This document shows positions 1 through 5,695 of a stretch of 6,059 nucleotides of DNA, piece after piece. Numbering within the stretch: position 1 is the first letter of the stretch; every line of letters begins with the position of its first letter. A program made the position numbers and the translations under genes. The stretch lies in NCBI GenBank assembly GCA_023135015.1, contig JAGLTZ010000361.1, forward strand, positions 1-6,059, read 5' to 3'. This DNA is from Candidatus Latescibacterota bacterium (GTDB lineage Bacteria; Blakebacterota; Blakebacteria; Blakebacterales; Blakebacteraceae). The notes under the pieces were generated by a model that was not told the origin of the DNA, did no database searches, and worked only from the letters and a program-made list of their open reading frames with translations.

Positions 1-2
1 TA

Positions 3-281
3 CTTTACAGGTTTGTAGCCGGTCCTTCGGTGGAGAGCATGCTGAGCAGCCTGCAGGGTGTTCTGCCGGAAACTATACCGGAGCAGAGCATCGAGATGTT
101 CGAGGGCCTGGCAGAAAGTGGTATGGCGATGGTTATTGTACATTTCTTTATGACGATGTTTCTAATTGCGATTTTCGCCATGTTCGGGGCTCTGGGTGGA
201 ATGCTGTATATTCGTCTCCTGCGTCCCCCACCAACCACAGAGCTGGAGGCTGCTACGGGTGCAGCCACTGAGTCGGACTGA
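3..281 (+). CDS. C-terminal fragment of a small membrane protein of unknown function (5' end outside window)
   Basis: The frame is open from the first bases of the window to a TGA at 279-281, so the gene almost certainly begins upstream. A GTG at 30 could serve as a start, but it has no good Shine-Dalgarno site and the codons before it read as normal coding sequence. The visible 92 residues hold an acidic, probably extracytoplasmic stretch (around LPETIPEQSIEMFEGLAES), then one strongly hydrophobic helix rich in Met, Phe and Ile (from about GMAMVIVHFF to GGMLYIRLL), and a short polar tail rich in Pro, Thr, Glu and Ala. The arginines just after the helix suggest a cytoplasmic C-terminus by the positive-inside rule. 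I do not recognise the family; it could be the last helix of a small DUF-type integral membrane protein. Its end overlaps the next gene by 23 bp, which suggests a shared transcript. Confidence 0.6.
   Translation, partial: LYRFVAGPSVESMLSSLQGVLPETIPEQSIEMFEGLAESGMAMVIVHFFMTMFLIAIFAMFGALGGMLYIRLLRPPPTTELEAATGAATESD
245..249 (+). promoter_or_regulatory. Shine-Dalgarno site that fixes the trmH-family start
   Basis: GGAGG lies 9 nt before a GTG at 259, inside the end of the preceding gene. It favours GTG 259 over the upstream ATG at 166. The residues between 166 and 259 (Cys/Trp-rich, no family similarity) are the out-of-frame reading of the membrane protein. Confidence 0.65.
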
Positions 282-1077
282 GCTACGATCCCTCAGGGCG
301 CTTACTCATCAATCGGTGCGTGAGCGAAGGGGCGCATTCCTTATTGAGGGTGTAAGGGCGCTCGACAGCACCTTGCAGTTCCCCGAGAAGGTGCATCTGC
401 TGGCTGTAACGCCTGAGGCGTCAGATGGGGCTTCGATCGGCGCTCTTCTGGAGCGGGCCGTAGCTGCCGGAATCAAGGTAAGATCCCTATCACAGGAGCA
501 GCTTGATGAGATTGCAGGGACGCAGACGCCATCCGGTCTGATTGGCTGGATAGATTGGGCACCTGTCCGCCGGCCGCAGACAGAACAGCTGATAGATGAT
601 CTGGAAAGATGCAGGGCCGGCCGTTTACTCTGCCTCGATTCAGTGAGCGATCCCGGCAATGTGGGGAGCCTGCTGAGGGCGGTGGATGCTTTCGACCTGG
701 ATGGGGTCCTGATGGGAAAAGGTACGGTTGAAATAACAAACCCCAAAGTTGTCAGGGCTGCCGCAGGGAGTGTACTTGACCTGCCGTATGTAGCAGAAGG
801 CATATTACTTGAACCTATATTGCAGGTCCTGGAGGCCCGTGGGTGGGCAATATTTCGTGCGGTGGCACACGGTGGCTCGCCACCGCCCAGGGAGCCGCCC
901 CCCGAACCGTGGCTGCTTCTGCTGGGTAGTGAAGCTCGTGGTGTGGGCCCGGATCTAAGTTCGATAGGCAGTGCTGTGCACATTTCAACCTCAGATTCGG
1001 TTGAATCGCTGAATGTGGCTGTTGCGGGTGGCATTCTACTTTATGCATTGAGCAAAAAGAGGAGTAAAAATGGCTGA
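259..1077 (+). CDS. TrmH/SpoU-family RNA 2'-O-methyltransferase
   Basis: This is a SPOUT-fold enzyme that uses S-adenosylmethionine to methylate a ribose 2'-OH in rRNA or tRNA; it should act in the cytoplasm, probably as a dimer. From GTG 259 the protein is 272 residues, a usual length for the two-domain family. Residues about 5-95 look like the N-terminal substrate-binding domain (RRGAFLIEGVRAL is typical). The catalytic domain shows all three signature motifs: motif 1 DSVSDPGNVGSLLRA with Asn134 and Arg140; motif 2 NPKVVRAAAGS (residues 161-171); motif 3 LLGSEARGVG with Glu225, then ESLNVAVAG with Asn252, which form the knotted SAM site. A proline-rich loop (PPPREPPPEP, residues 208-217) sits between motifs 2 and 3. 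The gene overlaps its upstream neighbour by 23 bp and the downstream dehydrogenase by 8 bp. The target nucleotide cannot be told from sequence; an RlmB-like or TsnR-like rRNA role is possible. Confidence 0.93.
   Translation: MQPLSRTELRSLRALTHQSVRERRGAFLIEGVRALDSTLQFPEKVHLLAVTPEASDGASIGALLERAVAAGIKVRSLSQEQLDEIAGTQTPSGLIGWIDWAPVRRPQTEQLIDDLERCRAGRLLCLDSVSDPGNVGSLLRAVDAFDLDGVLMGKGTVEITNPKVVRAAAGSVLDLPYVAEGILLEPILQVLEARGWAIFRAVAHGGSPPPREPPPEPWLLLLGSEARGVGPDLSSIGSAVHISTSDSVESLNVAVAGGILLYALSKKRSKNG
870..885 (+). repeat. Perfect inverted repeat (hairpin) inside the methyltransferase gene
   Basis: CGGTGG, a 4-nt loop CTCG and CCACCG form a perfect 6-bp stem. A second copy of CGGTGGC at 860-866 sits exactly 10 bp before the one at 870-876, so either copy could pair with GCCACCG at 879-885. 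The element lies just before the codons of the proline-rich loop. No T-run follows, so it is not an intrinsic terminator. It may be no more than a product of the Gly/Pro-rich coding sequence. Confidence 0.5.
1058..1064 (+). promoter_or_regulatory. Shine-Dalgarno site of the UDP-sugar dehydrogenase gene
   Basis: AGAGGAG ends 5 nt before ATG 1070 and lies within the last codons of the methyltransferase gene. With the 8-bp gene overlap this is the usual layout for translational coupling. Confidence 0.8.
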
Positions 1078-2395
1078 TAAGGATGGAGCCTCCTCCCCGA
1101 TACAGGAAAAAAGTGTTGGGATAGTCGGCCTGGGCTATGTTGGACTGCCCCTGCTACTGGCATTTCGCAACGCCGGGTGTGAAGTGGTGGGGATAGACAT
1201 AGATCCCGATAAGATCGATCTGCTGGGTAGGGGAGAATCGTATCTTTCGCACATTCCTGCCACGTCGATAAGTAGGGTTCTGGCCGAAAAGACCGTGCTT
1301 TCAGCCAATATGGCAGAAATTGAAAAAATTGACGCAGTTGTCATAACTGTGCCGACACCATTGACACATGACATGACACCTGACCTGTCCTTTGTGGAGT
1401 CGACGGCAAAAGAGCTGGGGAAGCATCTTCAGGTGGGCCAATTAGTGTCCCTGGAAAGCACCACCTATCCGGGAACCACACGTGAGGTTCTTATTCCCAT
1501 TCTGGAGAGTGAGTCAGGGCTGGCGGCAGGAAAGGATTTCCATGTGGCCTTCTCCCCTGAGAGGGTGGATCCGGGAGACCCGGACCACGAGCTTACCGAA
1601 ATCCCGAAAATTGTTGCAGGTCTAAATAAGGAGTCGTTGAGGCTTGCTGTGGATCTGTATTCCCTCATTACGCCTGAGGTAGTGCCTGTCTCAACGCTGG
1701 AAGTGGCAGAAATGGCAAAACTGCTGGAGAACATCTACCGTACAGTCAACATTGCCCTTGTCAATGAGATGAAGATGCTTGCAGACAGGATGGGGCTTGA
1801 TATATGGGAAGTAATAGGTGCGGCTGCCACCAAGCCGTTCGGATTCCAGGTTTTTTACCCAGGTCCGGGTCTGGGAGGGCACTGCCTGCCGATAGATCCC
1901 TTCTATCTCGACTGGAGGGCCAAAACGAAATACGATTTTAAAACTCAGTTCATCGAGCTGGCTGGAAGAATCAATGCATCGATGCCCGATTATGTGCTGC
2001 AGAGAACAAGGATGGCGCTTGAGGAGCGGGGAGTTGAGCTGGGTTGCGCCAAAGTGCTCCTGGTAGGTATGGCATACAAGCGGGATATAAGCGATACACG
2101 TGAGTCGCCCGGTCTGAAGCTTATGACTGTGCTCGAAGAAGCTGGGGCGAAAGTCATATATCACGACCCCCTCGTTCCTATCCTTCCCGCCACACGTGAT
2201 TATCCGCTATTGGCCGGGAGAAGCTCAGTGGATCTGGAGAGCGGCATTGTAGGTGACCAGGACGTTGTAATTATCGTGACCGATCACAGAAATATAGATT
2301 ACGAGCTGTTGGCGGCTGAGGCCTCGCTTGTTGTAGATACACGAAATGCAATGAGGGATGTAGAGGGAAGGGTGGCGGAGGTAGTCGGCGCGTGA
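1070..2395 (+). CDS. wbpA: UDP-N-acetyl-D-glucosamine 6-dehydrogenase (WbpA type)
   Basis: This enzyme oxidises the C6 hydroxyl of UDP-GlcNAc to a carboxylate in two NAD-dependent steps, giving UDP-GlcNAc-uronate for O-antigen, capsule or other surface glycans; it is cytoplasmic. The 441 residues match the family length. The N-terminal Rossmann domain starts with GLGYVG (20-25) and an acidic Asp43 that would bind the NAD ribose. Then come SLESTTYPGTT, SPERVDPG with the catalytic-type Glu164, Lys217 and Asn221 in AEMAKLLENIYR, and the nucleophile Cys272 with Asp276 in PGPGLGGHCLPIDPFYL. A C-terminal UDP-binding domain carries VGMAYKRDISDTRESPG. The Y-L-x-H-I stretch near residue 60 and the AAATKPFGF block resemble Pseudomonas WbpA, which favours UDP-GlcNAc over UDP-glucose; UDP-ManNAc dehydrogenase is the main alternative. 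It is the last gene of the left operon and its stop lies 2 bp from that of the convergent Omp85 gene. No glycosyltransferase or other Wbp partner is in view. Confidence 0.93.
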   Translation: MADKDGASSPIQEKSVGIVGLGYVGLPLLLAFRNAGCEVVGIDIDPDKIDLLGRGESYLSHIPATSISRVLAEKTVLSANMAEIEKIDAVVITVPTPLTHDMTPDLSFVESTAKELGKHLQVGQLVSLESTTYPGTTREVLIPILESESGLAAGKDFHVAFSPERVDPGDPDHELTEIPKIVAGLNKESLRLAVDLYSLITPEVVPVSTLEVAEMAKLLENIYRTVNIALVNEMKMLADRMGLDIWEVIGAAATKPFGFQVFYPGPGLGGHCLPIDPFYLDWRAKTKYDFKTQFIELAGRINASMPDYVLQRTRMALEERGVELGCAKVLLVGMAYKRDISDTRESPGLKLMTVLEEAGAKVIYHDPLVPILPATRDYPLLAGRSSVDLESGIVGDQDVVIIVTDHRNIDYELLAAEASLVVDTRNAMRDVEGRVAEVVGA

Positions 2396-2397
2396 TA

Positions 2398-3741
2398 TCA
2401 GAACTTGGTGCCGAGCCCGAAAATGAATTGGCGCGGACCGTGCTCCGGCCACGCCATTTCGATTCGTATTGTACCGAAGAGCGCGTTGTGGAAATAACAA
2501 CCCACTCCCCCCGATGCCAGGGTTGGTGTACGATCTGACCACGGCTGCGGTTCCCAACTGCGAAGTACGCCACTGCCGGCCCCCGCGTCGACGAAAAGCG
2601 AGAGGGAGATGCCTACGATCTGATCCCCCAGGATCCCCATAGGTACGACATGCATCGGGACAGCGTACCATTGCAGCTCTCCGGTGATTTCCCACCGGCG
2701 GGTAACCAGATAGTTGCCCAGAGGGTATCCGCGCAGGCTGTTTGCACCACCCAAAGTGAGCAATCGCCAGAAGGGAATATCACCCCACCTGGAGTCGTGG
2801 GTCACAAGGCTGGCTAATATCCAGTTCCCGGAAATTCGGTCTCGCCTGCTTATGTTAACCCTCACGGCTCCACCAGAGAGATCTCCACCGAGAAGGCCAC
2901 CGTTCTGCTCCAACCTTACCCCGACTGTCTGGCCGATCCTGGGATATCCCCACGGATCGCTGGTGTCCCGGCCCAGAAAAAGCCAGAACATATGCAGGCG
3001 GTCGTGGAAGTGTAAACCGGGGAATGCAGCATACCAAGGGTAGGTACCCTCTACGCGTCTGTAGAGGAGACCAATCTGGCCCCGACCCGTTCGTCCGAAC
3101 CACCGGCCCAGCTTGAGACTGAGTCTCTCGCCAGATTCCTTTAAGTCGTAGAGGTTGTTCCTGATACGGACGTTGGATACATCTATCTCGAAGGACTCAT
3201 GGTTTCGACCGTTCCACGGGTTATGGAGGCTGACCATCAGGTATCGGACGCCGCCGGTGAGGCCGGAGAGGTAGAGTCGATGGCCGCGGCGTGCTAGGTT
3301 GAGATGACCGCCATATAGGCCGTACGACCACTCTTCTTCAGGGGACCAAGTGATCTGAGGGGCAGCGAACCATGCAAATCTCTCCACGATGTGGATATGC
3401 ACCTCCACAGTTTGGGGATTCGAGCCGGCAGGAACACCTGCAGCATGTATACGTACCGACCAGAACGTCATGAGACCTGTTATTACACGTTCGTCACGTC
3501 GGGCCGTTGTGACGTGGTAGGGCTTGTCCACAGTAAGTTGGAGCCGCCTGCGTACGACATCCTCGTCCATGTTTTCCAGACCGTGGATAGTAATGGTGCG
3601 GATCGGAAGGCCCTCGAGTCCGGATCTCAGTCTGGCATCGGCCGCCTGGCCGAATGAAGGGGTGGTTGTAGAGAAGAAAGCAAGAGCTGTAACAGCAATG
3701 GCCGGCATAATGATGGAACGTGTCGGTTGTGCATTTCTCAT
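2398..3741 (-). CDS. Single-POTRA Omp85 (BamA/TamA-superfamily) outer-membrane protein
   Basis: The 447-residue product begins with a signal peptide: a basic n-region (MRNAQPTR), a hydrophobic core and likely cleavage after Ala33 (SFGQA). Residues about 47-122 form one POTRA domain (IRTITIHGLENMDEDVVRRRLQL, then a helix pair and the closing strand VEVHIHIVERF). The remaining ~320 residues alternate aromatic and polar residues as in a 16-strand beta barrel. They include the Omp85 hallmark LGGANSLRGYPLG, with Arg337 in the position of the conserved R of the L6 loop (VRGF/LRGY). The chain ends in Phe, as expected for recognition by the BAM machinery. It is too short for BamA (five POTRAs) and lacks the second POTRA of two-partner-secretion transporters; no patatin domain is fused. 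Its cargo is unknown. ATG 3741 has no clear Shine-Dalgarno site; ATG at codon 12 would remove the basic n-region, so 3741 is preferred. Confidence 0.88.
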   Translation of the reverse strand: MRNAQPTRSIIMPAIAVTALAFFSTTTPSFGQAADARLRSGLEGLPIRTITIHGLENMDEDVVRRRLQLTVDKPYHVTTARRDERVITGLMTFWSVRIHAAGVPAGSNPQTVEVHIHIVERFAWFAAPQITWSPEEEWSYGLYGGHLNLARRGHRLYLSGLTGGVRYLMVSLHNPWNGRNHESFEIDVSNVRIRNNLYDLKESGERLSLKLGRWFGRTGRGQIGLLYRRVEGTYPWYAAFPGLHFHDRLHMFWLFLGRDTSDPWGYPRIGQTVGVRLEQNGGLLGGDLSGGAVRVNISRRDRISGNWILASLVTHDSRWGDIPFWRLLTLGGANSLRGYPLGNYLVTRRWEITGELQWYAVPMHVVPMGILGDQIVGISLSLFVDAGAGSGVLRSWEPQPWSDRTPTLASGGVGCYFHNALFGTIRIEMAWPEHGPRQFIFGLGTKF

Positions 3742-3760
3742 GGCACGTGAAGATACCCGG

Positions 3761-3782
3761 ACGCGGGCGTATGCGCCAGCGT
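3761..3782. repeat. 22-bp imperfect inverted repeat, possible operator or leader hairpin
   Basis: ACGCGGGCG (3761-3769) and CGCCAGCGT (3774-3782) are reverse complements except for one mismatch in the fifth position, with TATG between them. The repeat sits about 20 bp upstream of the Omp85 start codon. It could be a binding site for a dimeric regulator or a stem in the mRNA leader. No T-run follows on either strand, so it does not look like an intrinsic terminator. Confidence 0.5.
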
Positions 3783-3878
3783 GGGCAGCAGAGGGGCGAA
3801 TAGACTTGTTAGGCCTCGAAGCGTTACGTACCGTTTACAGCGTTCTTTTTGGACGATTCGATGCGGCGACAACTTTGC

Positions 3879-3884
3879 GGAGGA
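3879..3884 (+). promoter_or_regulatory. Shine-Dalgarno site of etfB
   Basis: GGAGGA with a 6-nt spacer to ATG 3891. It is a near-perfect match to the anti-SD sequence and confirms this start. Confidence 0.85.
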
Positions 3885-3890
3885 ACATAG

Positions 3891-4640
3891 ATGAATCTGG
3901 TGGTTTGCATTTCCCAGGTACCGGATACAGCGGCGCGGGTCAAGATAGGTTCTGATGAGAAGCACATTGACGAGCAGGATGTCACGTATGTCGTCAATCC
4001 CTACGACGAGTATGCTGTCGAAGCCGCGTTGCAGCTGAAGGAAGCTGGAGAGGGGACGGTTACTGCGGTTGGAATCGGCCCCGACCGGGTTTCGCAGGCG
4101 CTACGGAACTGTCTGGCCCTGGGGTGCGATGATGCGGTTCATATCATGACCTCTGAGCCGGTCGATGACCCTCTTCAGCAGGCCAACCTCTACGCCGCCG
4201 CACTCCAGGAGCGCCCTTACGATCTCATCCTTACCGGGAAGCAGTCGGTGGATGACGACACCCAGGCGCAGGGACCAATGCTGGCCACACTGCTAGATCT
4301 ACCCTGCCTGACAGAAGTGGTGAGCCTGGAAGTGACAGATGGCGTGGTGACGATCACCAGGGAGGTGGAGGGGGGGAAGCAATCCGTGAGTGCCGATCTA
4401 CCAGCCGTTATCACAGCTCAGAAGGGGTTGAACGAACCGCGGTACGCATCACTGAAGGGAATAATGGCGGCAAAGAAGAAGGAAATAGCGGTAATTGAGC
4501 TCGATCAGGGCGAAGCGACAGTAGAAATAGACAAACTGATCCTTCCACCAACCAGGCCTGAGGGAAGGATTGTGGGTAAAGGGTCCGAAGCTGTCCCCGA
4601 ACTGGTCCGGCTGCTGGAGGAAGAGGCGAAAATACTCTGA
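3891..4640 (+). CDS. etfB: Electron transfer flavoprotein beta subunit (EtfB/FixA family)
   Basis: EtfB pairs with EtfA to form a soluble cytoplasmic heterodimer that carries electrons from acyl-CoA and other flavin dehydrogenases to ETF:quinone oxidoreductase. The beta subunit binds AMP, or a second FAD in bifurcating ETFs. At 249 residues it has the normal length. It starts with the family strand MNLVVCISQVPDT, shows VNPYDEYAVEAAL near residue 36, the nucleotide-binding GKQSVDDDTQAQGPM (116-130, Asp121-Asp123), and the EtfB signature REVEGGKQ (157-164) through LPAVITAQKGLNEPRYASLKGIM (170-192) to a lysine-rich KKK turn. The C-terminal arm (LVRLLEEEAKIL) would wrap around EtfA. It leads the etfB-etfA operon from the divergent promoter region. 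Neither FixC/FixX nor a dehydrogenase is visible, so bifurcation cannot be decided. Seven Gs at 4370-4376 encode most of Gly161-Gly162. Confidence 0.97.
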   Translation: MNLVVCISQVPDTAARVKIGSDEKHIDEQDVTYVVNPYDEYAVEAALQLKEAGEGTVTAVGIGPDRVSQALRNCLALGCDDAVHIMTSEPVDDPLQQANLYAAALQERPYDLILTGKQSVDDDTQAQGPMLATLLDLPCLTEVVSLEVTDGVVTITREVEGGKQSVSADLPAVITAQKGLNEPRYASLKGIMAAKKKEIAVIELDQGEATVEIDKLILPPTRPEGRIVGKGSEAVPELVRLLEEEAKIL

Positions 4641-4645
4641 AAAGA

Positions 4646-4691
4646 CGTTTAAGGAGCGTTTCTCCGACAGGCTCCTAGGCGTTTGTAAACG
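4646..4691 (+). repeat. Nested inverted repeats in the etfB-etfA gap (possible regulatory mRNA structure)
   Basis: CGTTTA (4646-4651) pairs perfectly with TAAACG (4686-4691), and the adjoining AGGAGC (4652-4657) pairs with GCTCCT (4671-4676). Together they make a 12-bp stem interrupted on one side by 9 nt. Alternatives exist: GGAG (4653-4656) with CTCC (4662-4665) as a small hairpin, and TCTCC (4661-4665) or CTCCT (4672-4676) with the etfA Shine-Dalgarno GGAGA/AGGAG at 4701-4706. The 74-bp gap has no other coding content. The pairing is seen directly; a role in setting the EtfB:EtfA ratio or in mRNA processing is inference. Confidence 0.5.
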
Positions 4692-4698
4692 GTCCATC

Positions 4699-4705
4699 AA
4701 AGGAG
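4699..4705 (+). promoter_or_regulatory. Shine-Dalgarno site of etfA
   Basis: AAAGGAG with a 9-nt spacer to ATG 4715. It supports this start codon and overlaps the region that could be covered by upstream CU-rich segments. Confidence 0.8.
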
Positions 4706-4714
4706 AACCGGAAG

Positions 4715-5695
4715 ATGCCGAGTGGGGTTCTGATAATCGCAGAGACACGTGACGGCGAGCTGCGGAGCGTAACCGCTGAAGTCGCCAGCGCCGGCAGGAA
4801 GCTGGCGGACGAACTGGGAGCGTCGTGTTCGGCGCTTCTGATCGGAGGGGACGTGGCCGATCAGGCTCAGGGATTCGGCCCGTTCGGGGTAGACACCGTT
4901 TACGTAGCCGACGATCAGTTGTTAAGGACGTATTCAGGAACGGCATGGCTCAGGGCGGTTCTGAAGGCGGTTGAATCGTGCGACCCGGCGATCATCCTTC
5001 TCTCGGCCACAAGCACCAGCAAGGACCTGGCGCCACGTATTGCCGCAGCTCTGGACGTGGGGTACGTCGCCGCCTGCACGGGGATCGATCTGGAGGAGGG
5101 CGTGCTGACGGCAACCCGCCCTGTATACGCAGGTAAGATCGTTCAGCACGTCAGGCTGGCCACACCTGCCTGCGTTGTCAGTATATGTCCGAAGAGCTTT
5201 GATGTGGACACCAGCCATGGGAACAGCCCGGCGGTGGAGACAGTTGATGTTTCCTGGACGGGGGAGATATCTGCGGAAAGAGCTGAGCCTGTTGAGGCAG
5301 CGGAAGGGGCAAAGGTCGACCTTACCGAAGCCGACAGGATCGTCTCGGGGGGGCGTGGAATGGGAGGTCCGGAAAAGTGGGGGATCCTCGAGGAGGTCGC
5401 CGAACAGCTCGTGGCGGCGCTGGGAGCTTCCAGGGCCGTGGTGGATGCAGGTTGGCGACCTCACAGCGAGCAGGTGGGTCAGACCGGTAAGACAGTGGCT
5501 CCAGGTCTGTATGTGGCATGTGGAATCTCCGGTGCGATGCAGCACCTGGCCGGTATGAACCGTTCAAAGGTGATCGTTGCGATCAACAAAGACCCGGAAG
5601 CCCCCATATTTGGTGTGGCGGACTACGGCATAATAGGCGATGTGCACGAGGTTCTGCTCTGTCTGGCCGACGAGCTCAGGAAACTGGGAGATTGA
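4715..5695 (+). CDS. etfA: Electron transfer flavoprotein alpha subunit (EtfA/FixB family)
   Basis: EtfA binds the FAD that shuttles electrons between dehydrogenases and the membrane quinone oxidoreductase, in a heterodimer with EtfB. The 326 residues match the family. Residues 1-190 form the N-terminal alpha/beta domain ([44 protein letters not shown]). The C-terminal FAD domain begins near residue 205 and has all expected contacts: [10 protein letters not shown] (Arg214), [11 protein letters not shown] (Ser239-Arg240), [11 protein letters not shown] (253-263), [16 protein letters not shown] (Gln276-His277), [12 protein letters not shown] (Asn291, Asp293) and VADYGIIGD (Asp303, Asp309). The usual Ile/Val before the Gln-His pair is Met275, a mild change. 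It follows etfB by 74 bp, a longer gap than is common for this pair. Its last 20 bp overlap the convergent M50 gene. A run of seven Gs at 5347-5353 encodes Gly212-Gly213. Confidence 0.97.
   Translation: MPSGVLIIAETRDGELRSVTAEVASAGRKLADELGASCSALLIGGDVADQAQGFGPFGVDTVYVADDQLLRTYSGTAWLRAVLKAVESCDPAIILLSATSTSKDLAPRIAAALDVGYVAACTGIDLEEGVLTATRPVYAGKIVQHVRLATPACVVSICPKSFDVDTSHGNSPAVETVDVSWTGEISAERAEPVEAAEGAKVDLTEADRIVSGGRGMGGPEKWGILEEVAEQLVAALGASRAVVDAGWRPHSEQVGQTGKTVAPGLYVACGISGAMQHLAGMNRSKVIVAINKDPEAPIFGVADYGIIGDVHEVLLCLADELRKLGD

Larger units (their letters stand above)
3742..3890. promoter_or_regulatory. Divergent intergenic region between the Omp85 gene and etfB
   Basis: This 149-bp stretch separates two divergent start codons, so it should carry a promoter for each direction and both 5' leaders. 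No strong sigma70 pair is evident. The best + strand guess is TTTACA (3834-3839) as a -35, followed after 17 bp by a weak -10 TTCGAT (3857-3862). It also holds a 22-bp inverted repeat near the Omp85 start, two AGCGTT copies (3820-3825 and 3839-3844) and the etfB Shine-Dalgarno site. I see no supported small gene in it. Confidence 0.5.

Noticed and set aside
166..258. N-terminal extension of the methyltransferase from ATG 166
   Set aside because: The extra 31 residues are the out-of-frame reading of the upstream membrane protein, and GTG 259 has a proper Shine-Dalgarno site at 245-249.
309..1034. Long open frame on the - strand (241 codons) opposite the methyltransferase
   Set aside because: The + strand protein carries all three SPOUT motifs; the opposite reading is Ser/Arg/Pro-rich with no recognisable domain, as expected for a shadow frame.
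1691..2164. Open frame of 157 codons on the - strand opposite wbpA
   Set aside because: It runs antisense to the conserved catalytic region of the dehydrogenase and shows no domain of its own.
3738..3965. Small - strand open frame (75 codons) across the divergent region and the etfB start
   Set aside because: It overlaps both real starts, and its product has no domain or usable Shine-Dalgarno site.
4934..5545. Open frame of 203 codons on the - strand opposite etfA
   Set aside because: etfA is unambiguous on the + strand; the antisense product is Arg/His/Cys-rich without family features.
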